Part shown: one piece after another, positions 41,575 to 53,100 of the stretch
How positions within the stretch are numbered: position 1 is the first letter of the stretch
How the letters are laid out: the number at the start of each line of letters is the position of its first letter
Assembly (NCBI GenBank): GCA_947095585.1
Contig: OX352761.1
Span: forward strand, 60,380,832 to 60,444,831
Direction: 5' to 3'
Length of the DNA stretch: 64,000 nt
From: Nephrocerus scutellatus
Lineage: Eukaryota; Arthropoda; Insecta; Diptera; Pipunculidae
The notes under the pieces: generated by a model
Told to the model about the DNA's origin: nothing
The model's database searches: none
The model's input: the letters and a program-made list of their open reading frames with translations, nothing else
Program-made: the position numbers and the translations under genes

Positions 41575-43354
41575 TAACATTTGTTATTTTGAATTTAGAG
41601 GTTCGCTGTAAAGCAGATTAACAAACTCACATATATTTCTCACTAAATTGACCCACACCCATGTCTTCCTAAAGGAATTATCTATCCAATAAATTTTGTA
41701 AAATTACAATGCAGAGGGGAAGAAGCAGTTGTGCATCGGTTTGAACTTTTGTTATTTTCATTAAATTCGTCAATTTGGAGGTTCTCTGTCAAGCGGATTG
41801 GCCAGTTCCCAGAGATATTCCACTTAATTAACCCACACCTGTGTCTTCCTTAAGGAATAATAGAGTTTGTTAGATAACAATGCAGAGGGGAAGAGGCATT
41901 TGTGCATTTGTTATTTTTATGAAATTCGTCAATTTGGAGGTTCTCTGTCAAGCGGAATGGCCAGTTCCCAGAGATGTCTCACTAAATTGACCCACACCTG
42001 TGTCTTTCTTAAAAATTAATCTATCGAATAGAGTTTGTTAGATTACAATGCAAAGGGGAAGAGGCATTTGTGCATCGGTTTGAACTTTTGTTATTTTCAT
42101 GAAATTCTTCAATTTGGAGGTTCCCTGTCAAGCGGATTGGCCAGTTCTCAGAGATGTCTCACTAAATTGACCCACACTTGTGTCTTCCTAAAGGAATAAT
42201 CTTTCGAATAGAGTTTGTTAGATTACAATGCAGAGAGGAAGAGGCATTTGTGCATCGGTTTGAACTTTTGTTATTTTCATGAAATTCTTCAATTTGGAGG
42301 TTCCCTGTCAAGCGGATTGGCCAGTTCTCAGAGATGTCTCACTAAATTGACCCACACCTGTGTCTTTCTAAAGGAATAATGTTTCGAATAGAGTTTGTTA
42401 GATTACAACGCAGAGGGGAAGAGGCATTTGTGCATCGCTTTGAACTTTTGTTATTTTCATGAAATTCTTCAATTTGGAGGTTCTCTGTCAAGCGGATTGG
42501 CCAGTTCTCAGAGATGTCTCACTAAATTGACCCACACCTGTGTCTTCCTTAAGGAATAATCTATCGAATAGAGTTTGTTAGATTACAATGCAGTGGGGAA
42601 GAGGCATTTGTGCATCGGTTTGAACTTTTGTTATTTTCATGAAATTCTTCAATTTGGAGGTTCTCTGTCAAGCGGATTGGCCAGTTCCCAGAGATGTCTC
42701 ACTAAATTGACCCACACCTGTGTCTTCCTTAAGGAATAATCTATCGAATAGAGTTTGTTAGATTACAATGCATCGGTTTGAACTTTTGTTATTTTCATGA
42801 AATTCGTCAATTTGGAGGTCCTCTGTCAAGCGGATTGGCCAGTTCCCAGAGATGTCTTACTAAATTGACCCACACCTCTGTCTTCCTAAAGGAATAATCT
42901 ATCGAATACAGTTTGTTAGATTACAATGCAGAGGGGAAGAGGTATTTGTGCATCGTTTTGAACTTTTATTTTTATGAAATTCGTCAATTTGGAGGTTCTC
43001 TGTCAAGCGGATTGGCCAGTTCCCAGAGATGTCTCACTAAATTGACCCACACCTGTGTCTTCCTTAAGGAATAATCTATCGAATAGAGTTTGTTAGATTA
43101 CAATACAGAGGGGAAGAGGCATTTGTGCATCGGTTTGAACTTTTGTTATTTTCATGAAATTATGCAATTTGGAGGTTCTCTGTCAAGCGGATTGGCCAGT
43201 TCCCAGAGATGTCTCACTAAATTGACCCACACCTCTGTCTTCCTTAAGGAATAATCTATCGAATAGAGTTTGTTAGATTACAATGCAGAGGGGAAGAGGC
43301 ATTTGTGCATCGGTTTGAACTTTTGTTATTTTCATGAAATTCGACAATTTGGAG
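41575..43354 (+). repeat. 180-bp satellite array, left (forward)
   Basis: About ten monomers, the first two or three more diverged. The core words are caatttggaggttctctgtcaagcggattggccagttcccagagatgtc and gtcttccttaaggaataatctatcg. One monomer near 42760 has a deletion of about 30 bases. The last monomer is cut at ggag (43354), where the palindrome arm begins. Confidence 0.93.
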
Positions 43355-44263
43355 AAGATTTAACTTTGTCCCCATAACGTTACATACATATGTTAAGTTG
43401 AATATTATATGTATACCTACAGCGTCATGCATAACCTAACAATACATGATTTGAAATCATTTAATAGTGCGCCTTGAAATTACCCGCTGTTTACACTTGT
43501 AATAATAAATTTGCGCAATAATTTGCGTTTGTGTAGAAAATGAAAAAGTTAACGATTCAAAGATATTTCATCTTAAATGGGGAAAATTCTTTTATTATAG
43601 ACCATACCATTATATTAATCATTACAATAATATTATATTCAGTATTGTTATGTTGTAGTAAGAAAATATGTGACTGATGAATATACTATATTTATCACCA
43701 CTCAATAATTATAGCCGTATTTTATTTGCCGAGGAACAACAACAATTGCACTGTCGATCTCCTTCTTTGGAATTGTGAAAACCTGCTGTTTAGCTGGTTT
43801 TGACATTCGAATTCCGAACTCGCTCGGCAAATAAAATACAGCTTATAAATTTGAATTTTTTAAATTTCTTCAGGCGCCTATTCTGTCCTTCGGTTTCTAA
43901 TATTTATTTCAGTATATAGCTGTATTTTGTTAAAAAACACAATTCTAATTATTATGCTATTCAAGTGTCCCCAACAACCAGCCAATATTCCCTTGCAGAA
44001 GAAATGTAAAAACAATCGCATAGAAAAATCTCACCAAAAGCGCTGCAAGACAGGCATTGGCTGCAAAATCTTCCCTTACCAAACAGATCTACTTTTCTAA
44101 TGACTTGCACAGCGGTATAATTCCAAAGCCTATGGAGATGTAAACGCCTATCGCCATATTGTAATATGAATTTTTGGTATACATTTGCAATTACCCTCTG
44201 GAAAAATGCATAAATACATTAAAAAAATTCACGCGATATAATGTCTACCTCGATTTTTTTTTA
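43351..44263 (+). repeat. Left arm of large palindrome
   Basis: About 900 bases that match the reverse complement of 46188-47140 with few mismatches and one larger gap. Landmarks: gatttaactttgtccccataacgtt, gtattttatttgccgaggaacaac, cgcctattctgtccttcggttt and cgcgatataatgtctacctcgat. No coding region. Confidence 0.9.
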
Positions 44264-45507
44264 CTGTGGCCGTGTTTTTTTTATGTCAGAGTAATCGGAT
44301 AATTAATTTAAATGTCAAAATTTAGATCTGTTTTTTTTTCATTCTACGAGAAAAAAAAAACTTTTCTCTGTGTCGTTTTTAAATACTCCGATAATTCTGG
44401 GATATGATCTTTTTATTCTGAAAAAAAAAACAACCCATAAAAATTCAAATTTTTCTTGTAAATTCTCTACTCGGAGATACACACACACACACACTGCGTG
44501 CTCGGCTTGTGGCAAAATCATCCGCCAAATTACGCAGCGTCAGCGAACAGCGCTGCTCACAAAGCACAGAGTTCAGTCTTTGCCGTGATCTGATGCGATA
44601 TAGCGATATTTAAAAATTGTATATTGGGGTCCCAAAGGGGCCGATCGCTCCAAATTTTTACAAAATTTTTTCAACGAAGACACACATGTGTACAAAATTT
44701 AAAGAAAATCGGGTAAATTTTGTAAAATATTTGTATGGGAGCCCCCGAACCCAAGGTCCGAGGGGCCTCAAATTTTAATAGAAAGTATTGTCACCGGAAA
44801 TATACATGAGTTCAATAAAATCGGGCCATGGGAAGTGGGCTAAAAATTTATCAGAAAATCTGACCAGCCAGCCACGTGCACGCGAAGTTAATATAGAGAA
44901 TTTTAAAAGATTCAGAGCATTTTTTGACAGACGTAATTGTTTGTTTCTTTAACAATCAGACTACTGCGGAGCAATTAGGGGAAAAATAAAACTTTTTTCT
45001 GATACTAAAAAAAACACACAGATAATTTTTTTGATATGACAGATCTGGTCAGAGAAAATAATGTACTTTTATTCACTTTGTGTGCAGCGGTACAACTAGT
45101 ACAAGTTTGAAATTTATGGCTGGATTCTTTTTTGATGTCGAGATAGTTGGAGAGATAATATAACTGTCAGAATTCGTATCTTTGTTTTTTTTTTTCATTC
45201 ACCGAGAAATTTGTTTTCTCGTTCTTATTTACGGCTCCGATTATTCTCGGATATGATCTTTTTACAATGAAAAAATATACAGAACATTGCTTGACAGCTG
45301 TAGTTGTTTGTTTCTTTAAACATGAGACAGGTCGACTACTATGGAGCATTCAGTTGAAAAATAAAATTTTTTTTCTAATACTAAATAAACAGCAGATAAT
45401 TTTTTTATCTGACAAATCTGATCAGAGAAAATAATGAACTTTTATCCAGTATGTGTTCAGCGCTACAACTAGTACAAGTTTGAAATATATATATACATTT
45501 TTTTTTC
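44264..45507. repeat. Palindrome centre: diverged tandem modules
   Basis: Two diverged copies of a module: 44340-44440 with 44900-45115, and 45195-45280 with 45285-45490. Shared words are ttctcggatatgatctttttat, gtttgtttctttaa, gatctggtcagagaaaataatg and ctacaactagtacaagtttgaaat. Between them (44600-44890) is an unclassified stretch with ggtcccaaaggggccgatcg and gagcccccgaacccaaggtc. A short (ac)n run lies near 44478. Its end (45030-45110) is also inverted at 46080-46170. No gene. Confidence 0.65.
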
Positions 45508-46066
45508 CAGTATGCCAACCCTGGTGTCAAAAATTATACTATGGGTTTTCTATTGTCAAAATGAGCTATACTCAACCTAAATACCAAAAGCTTTTTCAAT
45601 CTGCATGATTTGCACTTTTTCATCTGTTAATTTTTTGGCTGCGATTTGCTCTACAAAACCGTTGCAAATCATGCAGATCCAAAAAGTTTTTAGGATTTAT
45701 AACTGAAGCCATTTTTTAGTTATAGCGCTCACCGTAAAGCGGTGTTTTGTTTAACACACATAACAATTAAAATAGCTGTTTAGCTTTGGCTAATCCAGCT
45801 TGGCTTACAACAAAATCACATAGGCATAAAGCCGAAAATAACTCCAAAACGTTTTTAGGATTTATAACTAAAGCCATTTTTTAGTTATAGCGCTCACCGT
45901 AAGGCGCTGTTTTGTTTAACACATAAAAATTAAAATGCATCGAACATTTAAAGCCCATTTAAAGCCAAAAGCTGTTGCTTTTGTAAAGCCAAGCTGGATT
46001 AGCCAAAGCAAAACAGCAAATAGAAAAACCAAAGTTAATTTTTTGACACCAGGGTTGGCATATTGA
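45508..46066. mobile_element. MITE with TGCCAACCCTGG terminal inverted repeats
   Basis: Ends tatgccaaccctggtgtcaa (45511) and ttgacaccagggttggcata (to about 46063), with TA at both borders. Inside are two direct copies of a segment with agccattttttagttatagcgctcaccgtaa (45707 and 45870), and inverted words gctttggctaatccagcttgg and ccaagctggattagccaaagc. No open frame. The TA borders suggest mobilisation by a Tc1/mariner-type transposase. A relative lies at 9935-10140. Confidence 0.8.
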
Positions 46067-46187
46067 AAAAAAATTGATATATAAATTTCAAACTTGTACT
46101 AGTTGTACCGCTGCACACAAAGTGAATAAAAGTACATTATTTTCTCTGACCAGATATGTCAGATCAAAAAAATTATCTGTTCCTCAG

Positions 46188-47140
46188 TAAAAAAAAATCG
46201 AGGAAGACATTATATCGCGTGAATTTTTTGAATGTATTTATGCATTTTTTCCAGAGGGTAATTGCAAATGTATACCAAAAATTCATATTACTATATGGCG
46301 ATAGGCGTTTACATCTCCATAGGCTTTGGAATTATACCGCTGTGCAAGTCATTAGAAAAGTAGATCTGTTTGGTAAGGGAAGATTTTGCAGCCAATGCCT
46401 GTCTTGCTTTTGGTGAGATTTTTCTATGCGATTGTTTTTACATTTCTTCTGCAAGGGAATTTTGGCTGGTTGTTGGGGACATTTGAATAGCATAATAATT
46501 AGAATTGTGTTTTTCAACAAAATACAGCTATATACTGAAATAAATATTAAAAACCGAAAGACAGAATAGGCGCCTGAAGAAATTTAAAAAAATCAAATTT
46601 ATAAGCTGTATTTTATTTGCCGAGCGAATTCGGAATTCGAATGTCAAAACCAGCTAAGCAGCAGGTTTTCACAATTCCAAAGAAGGAGATCGACAGTGCA
46701 ATTGTTGTTGTTCCTCGGCAAATAAAATACGGCTATAATTATTGAGTGGTGATAAATATAGTATATTCATATTTTCTTACTACAACATAACAATACTGAA
46801 TATAATATTATTGTAATGATTAATATAATGGTATCGTCTATGTTAAAAGAATTTTCCCCATTTAAGATGAAATATCTTTGAATCGTTAACTTTTCATTTT
46901 CTACACAAACGCAAATTATTGCGCAAATTATTAGTTGAGTAGAGTAGTAAATTATTAGTGGAAACAGCGAGTAATTTTTAATATTTTATTGTTAGTGGAA
47001 ACAGCGGGTAATTTCAAGGCGCACTATTAAATGATTTCAAATCATGTATTGTTAGGTTATGCATGACGCTGTAGGTATAAATATAATATTCAACTTAACA
47101 TATGTATGTAAAGTTATGGGGACAAAGTTAAATCTTCTCC
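46188..47140 (-). repeat. Right arm of large palindrome
   Basis: Reverse complement of 43351-44263. It has an extra stretch of about 40-50 bases near 46930-46990 in which the word attgttagtggaaacagcg is duplicated. Confidence 0.9.
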
Positions 47141-50100
47141 AAATTGTCGAATTTCATGAAAATAACAAAAGTTCAAACCGATGCACAAATTCCTCTTCCC
47201 CTCTGCATTGTAATCTAACAAACTCTATTCGATAGATTATTCCTTAAGGAAGACACTGGTGTGGGTCAATTTAGTGAGACATCTCTGGGAATTGGCCAAT
47301 CCGCTTGACAGAGAATCTCCAAATTGACGAATTTTATTAAAATAACAAAAGTTCAAACCGATGCACAAATGCCTCTTCCCCTCTGCATTATAATCTAACA
47401 AACTCTATTCGATAGATTATTCCTTTAGGAAGCCACAGGTGTGGGTCAATTTAGTGAGACATCTCTGGGAACTGGCCATTCCGCTTGACAGACAACCTCC
47501 AAATTGACGAATTTCATGAAAATAACAAAAGTTCAACCCGATGCACAAATGCCTCTTCCCCTCTGCATTGTAATCTAACAAACTCTATTCGATAGATTAT
47601 TCCTTAAGGAAGACACAGGTGTGGGTCAATTTAGTTAGACATCTCTGGGAACTGGCCAATCCGTTTGACAGAGAACCTCCAAATTGACGAATTTCATGAA
47701 AATAACAAAAGTTCAAACCGATGCACAAATGCCTCTTCCCTCTGCATTGTAATTTAACAAACTCTATTTGATAGATAATTCCTTTAGGAAGACACAGGTG
47801 TGGGTCAAATTAGAGAGACATCTCTGGGAACTGGCCAATCAGCTTGGCAGAGAACCTCCAAATTGAAGAATTTCATGAAAATAACAAAAGTTCAAACCGA
47901 TGCACAAATGCCTCTTCCCCTCTGCATGTAATCTAACAAACTCTATTCGATAGAAAATTCCTTTAGGAAGACACAGGTGTGGGTCAATTTAGTGAGACAT
48001 CTCTGGGAACTGGCTAATCCGCTTGACAGGGAACCTCCAAATTGACGAATTTCATGAAAATAAGAAAAGTTCAAACCGATGCACAAATGCCTCTTCCCCT
48101 CTGCATTGTAATCTAACAAACTCTATTCGATAGATTATTCCTTAAGGAACACAAAGGTGTGGGTCAATTTAGTGAGACATCTCTGGGAACTGGCCAATCC
48201 GCTTGACAGAGAACCTCCAAATTGACGAATTTCATGAAAATAACAAAAGTCCAAACCGATGCACAAATGCCTCTTCCCCTCTGCATTGTAATCTAACAAA
48301 TTCTATTCGATAGATTATTCCTTATGGAAGACACAGGTGTGGGTCAATTTAGTGAGACATCTCTGAGAACTGGCCAATCCGCTTGACAGAAAACCTCCAA
48401 ATTGAAGAATTTCATGAAAATAACAAAAGTTCAAACCGATGCACAAATGCCTCTTCCTCTCTGCATTGTAATCAAACAAACTCTATTTGATAGATAATTC
48501 CTTTAGGAAGACACAGGTGTGGGTCAATTTAGTGAGACATCTCTTGGAACTGGCCAATCCGCTTGACAGAAAACCTCCAAATTGACGAATTTCATGAAAA
48601 TAACAAAAGTTCAAACCGATGCACAAATGCCTCTTCCCCTCTGCATTGTAATCGAACAAACTCTATTTGATAGATAATTTCTTTAGGAAGACACAGGTGT
48701 GGGTCAATTTAGTGAGACATCTCTGGGAACTGGCCAATCCGCTTGACAGAGAACCTCCCAATTGAAGAATTTCATGAAAATAACAAAAGTTCAAACCGAT
48801 GCACAAATGCCTCTTCCCCTCTGCATTGTAATCGAACAAACTCTATTTGATAGATAATTCCTTTAGGAAGACACAGGTGTGGGTCAATTTAGTGAGACAT
48901 CTCTGGGAACTGGCCAATCCGCTTGACAGAAAACCTCCAAATTGACGAATTTCATGAAAATAACAAAAGTTCAAACCGATGCACAAATGCCTCTTCCCCT
49001 CTGCATTGTAATCGAACAAACTCTATTTGATAGATAATTCCTTTAGGAAGACACAAGTGTGGGTCAATTTAGTGAGACATCTCTAGGAACTGGCAAATCC
49101 GCTTGACAGGGAACCTCCAAATTTACGAATTTCATGAAAATAAGAAAAGTTCAAACCGATGCACAAATGCCTCTTCCCCTCTGCATTGCAATATAACAAA
49201 CTCTATTCGATAGATTATTCCTTAAGGAAGACACAGGTGTATGTCAATTTACTTCAGACATCTCTGGGAACTGGCCAATCCGCTTGACAGAGAACCTCCA
49301 AATTGACGAATTTCATGAAAATAACAAAAGTTCAAACCGATGCACAAATGCTTCTTCCCCTCTGCATTGTAATCTAACAAACTCTATTCGATAGAAAATT
49401 CCTTTAGGAAGACACAGGTGTGGGTCAATTTAGTGAGACATCTCTGGGAACTGGCCAATCCGCTTTACAGAGAACCTCCAAATTGAAGAATTTCATGAAA
49501 ATAACAAAAGTTCAAACCGATGCACAAATGCCTCTTCCCCTCTGCGTTGTAATCTAACAAACTCTATTCGAAAGACTATTCCTTTAGGAAGACACAGGTG
49601 AACTGACCAATCTGCTTGACAGGGAACCTCCAAATTAAAGAATTTCATGAAAATAACAAAAGTTCAAACCGATGCACAAATGTCTCTTCCCCTCTGCATT
49701 GTAATCTTACAAACTCTATTCGATAGATTATTCCTTAAGGAAGACACAGGTGTGGGTCAATTTAGTGAGACATCTCTGGGAACTGGCCAATCCGCTTGAC
49801 AGGGAACCTCCAAATTGAAGAATTTCATGAAAATAACAAAAGTTCAAACCGATGCACAAATGCCTCTTCCCCTCTGTATTGTAATCTTACAAACTCTATT
49901 CGATAGAAAATTCCTTTAGGAAGACACAGGTGTGGGTCAATTTAGTGAGAAATCTCTGGGAACTGGCCAATCCGCTTGACAGGGAACCTCCAAATTGACG
50001 AATTTCATGAAAATAAGAAAAGTTCAAACCGACGCACAATTGCCTCTTCCCCTCTGCATTGTAATTTAACAAACTCTATTCGATAGATTATTCCTTAAGG

Positions 50101-53100
50101 AAGACACAGGTCTGGGTCAATTTAGTGAGACATCTCTGGGAACTGGCCAATCCGCTTTACAGAGAACCTCCAAATTGAAGAATTTCATGAAAATAACAAA
50201 AGTTCAAACCGATGCACAAATGTCTCTTCCCCTCTGCATTGTAATCTTACAAACTCTATTCGATAGATTATTCCTTAAGGAAGACACAGGTGTGGGTCAA
50301 TTTAGTGAGACATCTCTGGGAACTGGCCAATCCGCTTGACAGGGAACCTCCAAATTGAAGAATTTCATGAAAATAACAAAAGTTCAAACCGATGCACAAA
50401 TGCCTCTTCCCCTCTGTATTGTAATCTTACAAACTCTATTCGATAGAAAATTCCTTTAGGAAGACACAGGTGTGGGTCAATTTAGTGAGAAATCTCTGGG
50501 AACTGGCCAATCCGCTTGACAGGGAACCTCCAAATTGACGAATTTCATGAAAATAAGAAAAGTTCAAACCGATGCACAATTGCCTCTTCCCCTCTGCATT
50601 ATAATCTATAAAACTCTATTCGATAGATTATTCCTTTAGGAAGCCACAGGTGTGGGTCAATTTAGTGAGACATCTCTGGAAACTGGCCATTCCGCTTGAC
50701 AGACAACCTCCAAATTGACGAATTTCATGAAAATAACAAAAGTTCAACCCGATGCACAAATGCCTCTTCCCCTCTGCATTGTAATCTAACAAACTCTATT
50801 CGATAGATTATTCCTCAAGGAAGACACAGGTGTGGGTCAATTTAGTGAGGCATCTCTGGGAACTGGCCAATCCGTTTGACAGAGAACCTCCAAATTGACG
50901 AATTTCATGAAAATAACAAAAGTTCAACCCGATGCACAAATGCCTCTTCCCCTCTGCATTGTAATCTAACAAACTCTATTTGATAGATAATTCCTTTAGG
51001 AAGACACAGGTGTGGGTCAATTTAGAGAGACATCTCTGGGAACTGGCCAATCAGCTTGGCAGAGAACCTCCAAATTGAAGAATTTCATGAAAATAACAAA
51101 AGTTCAAACCGATGCACAAATGCCTCTTCCATTCTGCATTGTAATCTAACAAACTCTATTCGATAGAAAATTCCTTTAGGAAGACACAGGTGTGGATCAA
51201 TTTAGTGAGACATCTCTGAGAACTGGCCAATCCGCTTGACAGAAAACCTCCAAATTGAAGAATTTCATGAAAATAACAAAAGTTCAAACCGATGCACAAA
51301 TGCCTCTTCCCCTCTGCATTATAATCTAACAAACTCTATTCGATAGATTATTCCTTTAGGAAGCCACAAGTGTGGGTCAATTTAGTGAGACATCTCTGGG
51401 AACTGGCCAATCCGCTTGACAGAAAACCTCCAAATTGAAGAATTTCATGAAAATAACAAAAGTTCAAACCGATGCACAAATGCCTCTTCCCCTCTGCATT
51501 ATAATCTAACAAACTCTATTCGATAGATTATTCCTTTAGGAAGCCACAAGTGTGGGTCAATTTAGTGAGACATCTCTGGGAACTGGCCAATCCGCTTGAC
51601 AGAGAACCTCCAAATTGACGAATTTCATGAAAATAACAAAAGTTCAAACCGATGCACAAATGCCTCTTCCCCTCTCCATTGTAATCTAACAAATTCTATT
51701 CGATAGATTATTCCTTAAGGAAGACACAGGTGTGGGTCAATTTAGTGAGACATCTCTGAGAACTGGCTAATCCGCTTGACAGAAAACCTCCAAATTGAAG
51801 AATTTCATGAAAATAACAAAAGTTCAAACCGATGCACAAATGCCTCTTCCCCTCTGCGTTGTAATCTAACAAACTCTATTCGATAGATTATTCCTTAAGG
51901 AAGACACAGGTGTGGGTCAATTTAGTGAGGCATCTCTGGGAACTGGCCAATCCGTTTGACAGAGAATCCCAAATTGACGAATTTCATGAAAATAACAAAA
52001 GTTCAAACCGATGCACAAATGCCTCTTCCCCTCTGCATTGTAATCTAACAAACTCTATTTGATAGATAATTCCTTTAGGAAGACACAGGTGTGGGTCAAT
52101 TTAGAGAGACATCTCTGGGAACTGGCCAATCAGCTTGGCAGAGAACCTCCAAATTGAAGAATTTCATGAAAATAACAAAAGTTCAAACCGATGCACAAAT
52201 GCCTCTTCCATTCTGCATTGTAATCTAACAAACTCTATTCGATAGAAAATTCCTTTAGGAAGACACAGGTGTGGGTCAATTTAGTGAGACATCTCTGAGA
52301 ACTGGCCAATCCGCTTGACAGAAAACCTCCAAATTGAAGAATTTCATGAAAATAACAAAAGTTCAAACCGATGCACAAATGCCTCTTCCCCTCTGCATTA
52401 TAATCTAACAAACTCTATTCGATAGATTATTCCTTCAGGAAGCCACAGGTGTGGGTCAATTTAGTGAGACATCTCTGGGAACTGGCCATTCCGCTTGACA
52501 GACAACCTCCAAATTGACGAATTTCATGAAAATAACAAAAGTTCAACCCGATGCACAAATGCCTCTTCCCCTCTGCATTGTAATCTAACAAATTCTATTC
52601 GATAGATTATGCCTTATGGAAGACACAGGTGTGGGTCAATTTAGTGAGACATCTCTGAGAACTGGCCAATCCGCTTGACAGAAAACCTCCAAATTGAAGA
52701 ATTTCATGAAAATAACAAAAGTTCAAACCGATGCACAAATGCCTCTTCCCCTTTGCATTGTAATCGAACAAACTCTATTTGATAGATAATTCCTTTAGGA
52801 AGACACAGGTGTGGGTCAATTTAGTGAGACATCTCTTGGAACTGGCCAATCCGCTTGACAGAAAACCTCCAAATTGACGAATTTCATGAAAATAAAAAAA
52901 TTCAAACCGATGCACCAGTGCCTCTTCCCCTCTGCATTATAATCTAAAAAACTCTATTCGATAGATTATTCCTTTAGGAAGCCACAGGTGTGGGTCAATT
53001 TAGTGAGACATCTCTGGGAACTGGCCATTCCGCTTGACAGACAACCTCCAAATTGACGAATTTCATGAAAATAACAAAAGTTCAACCCGATGCACAAATG

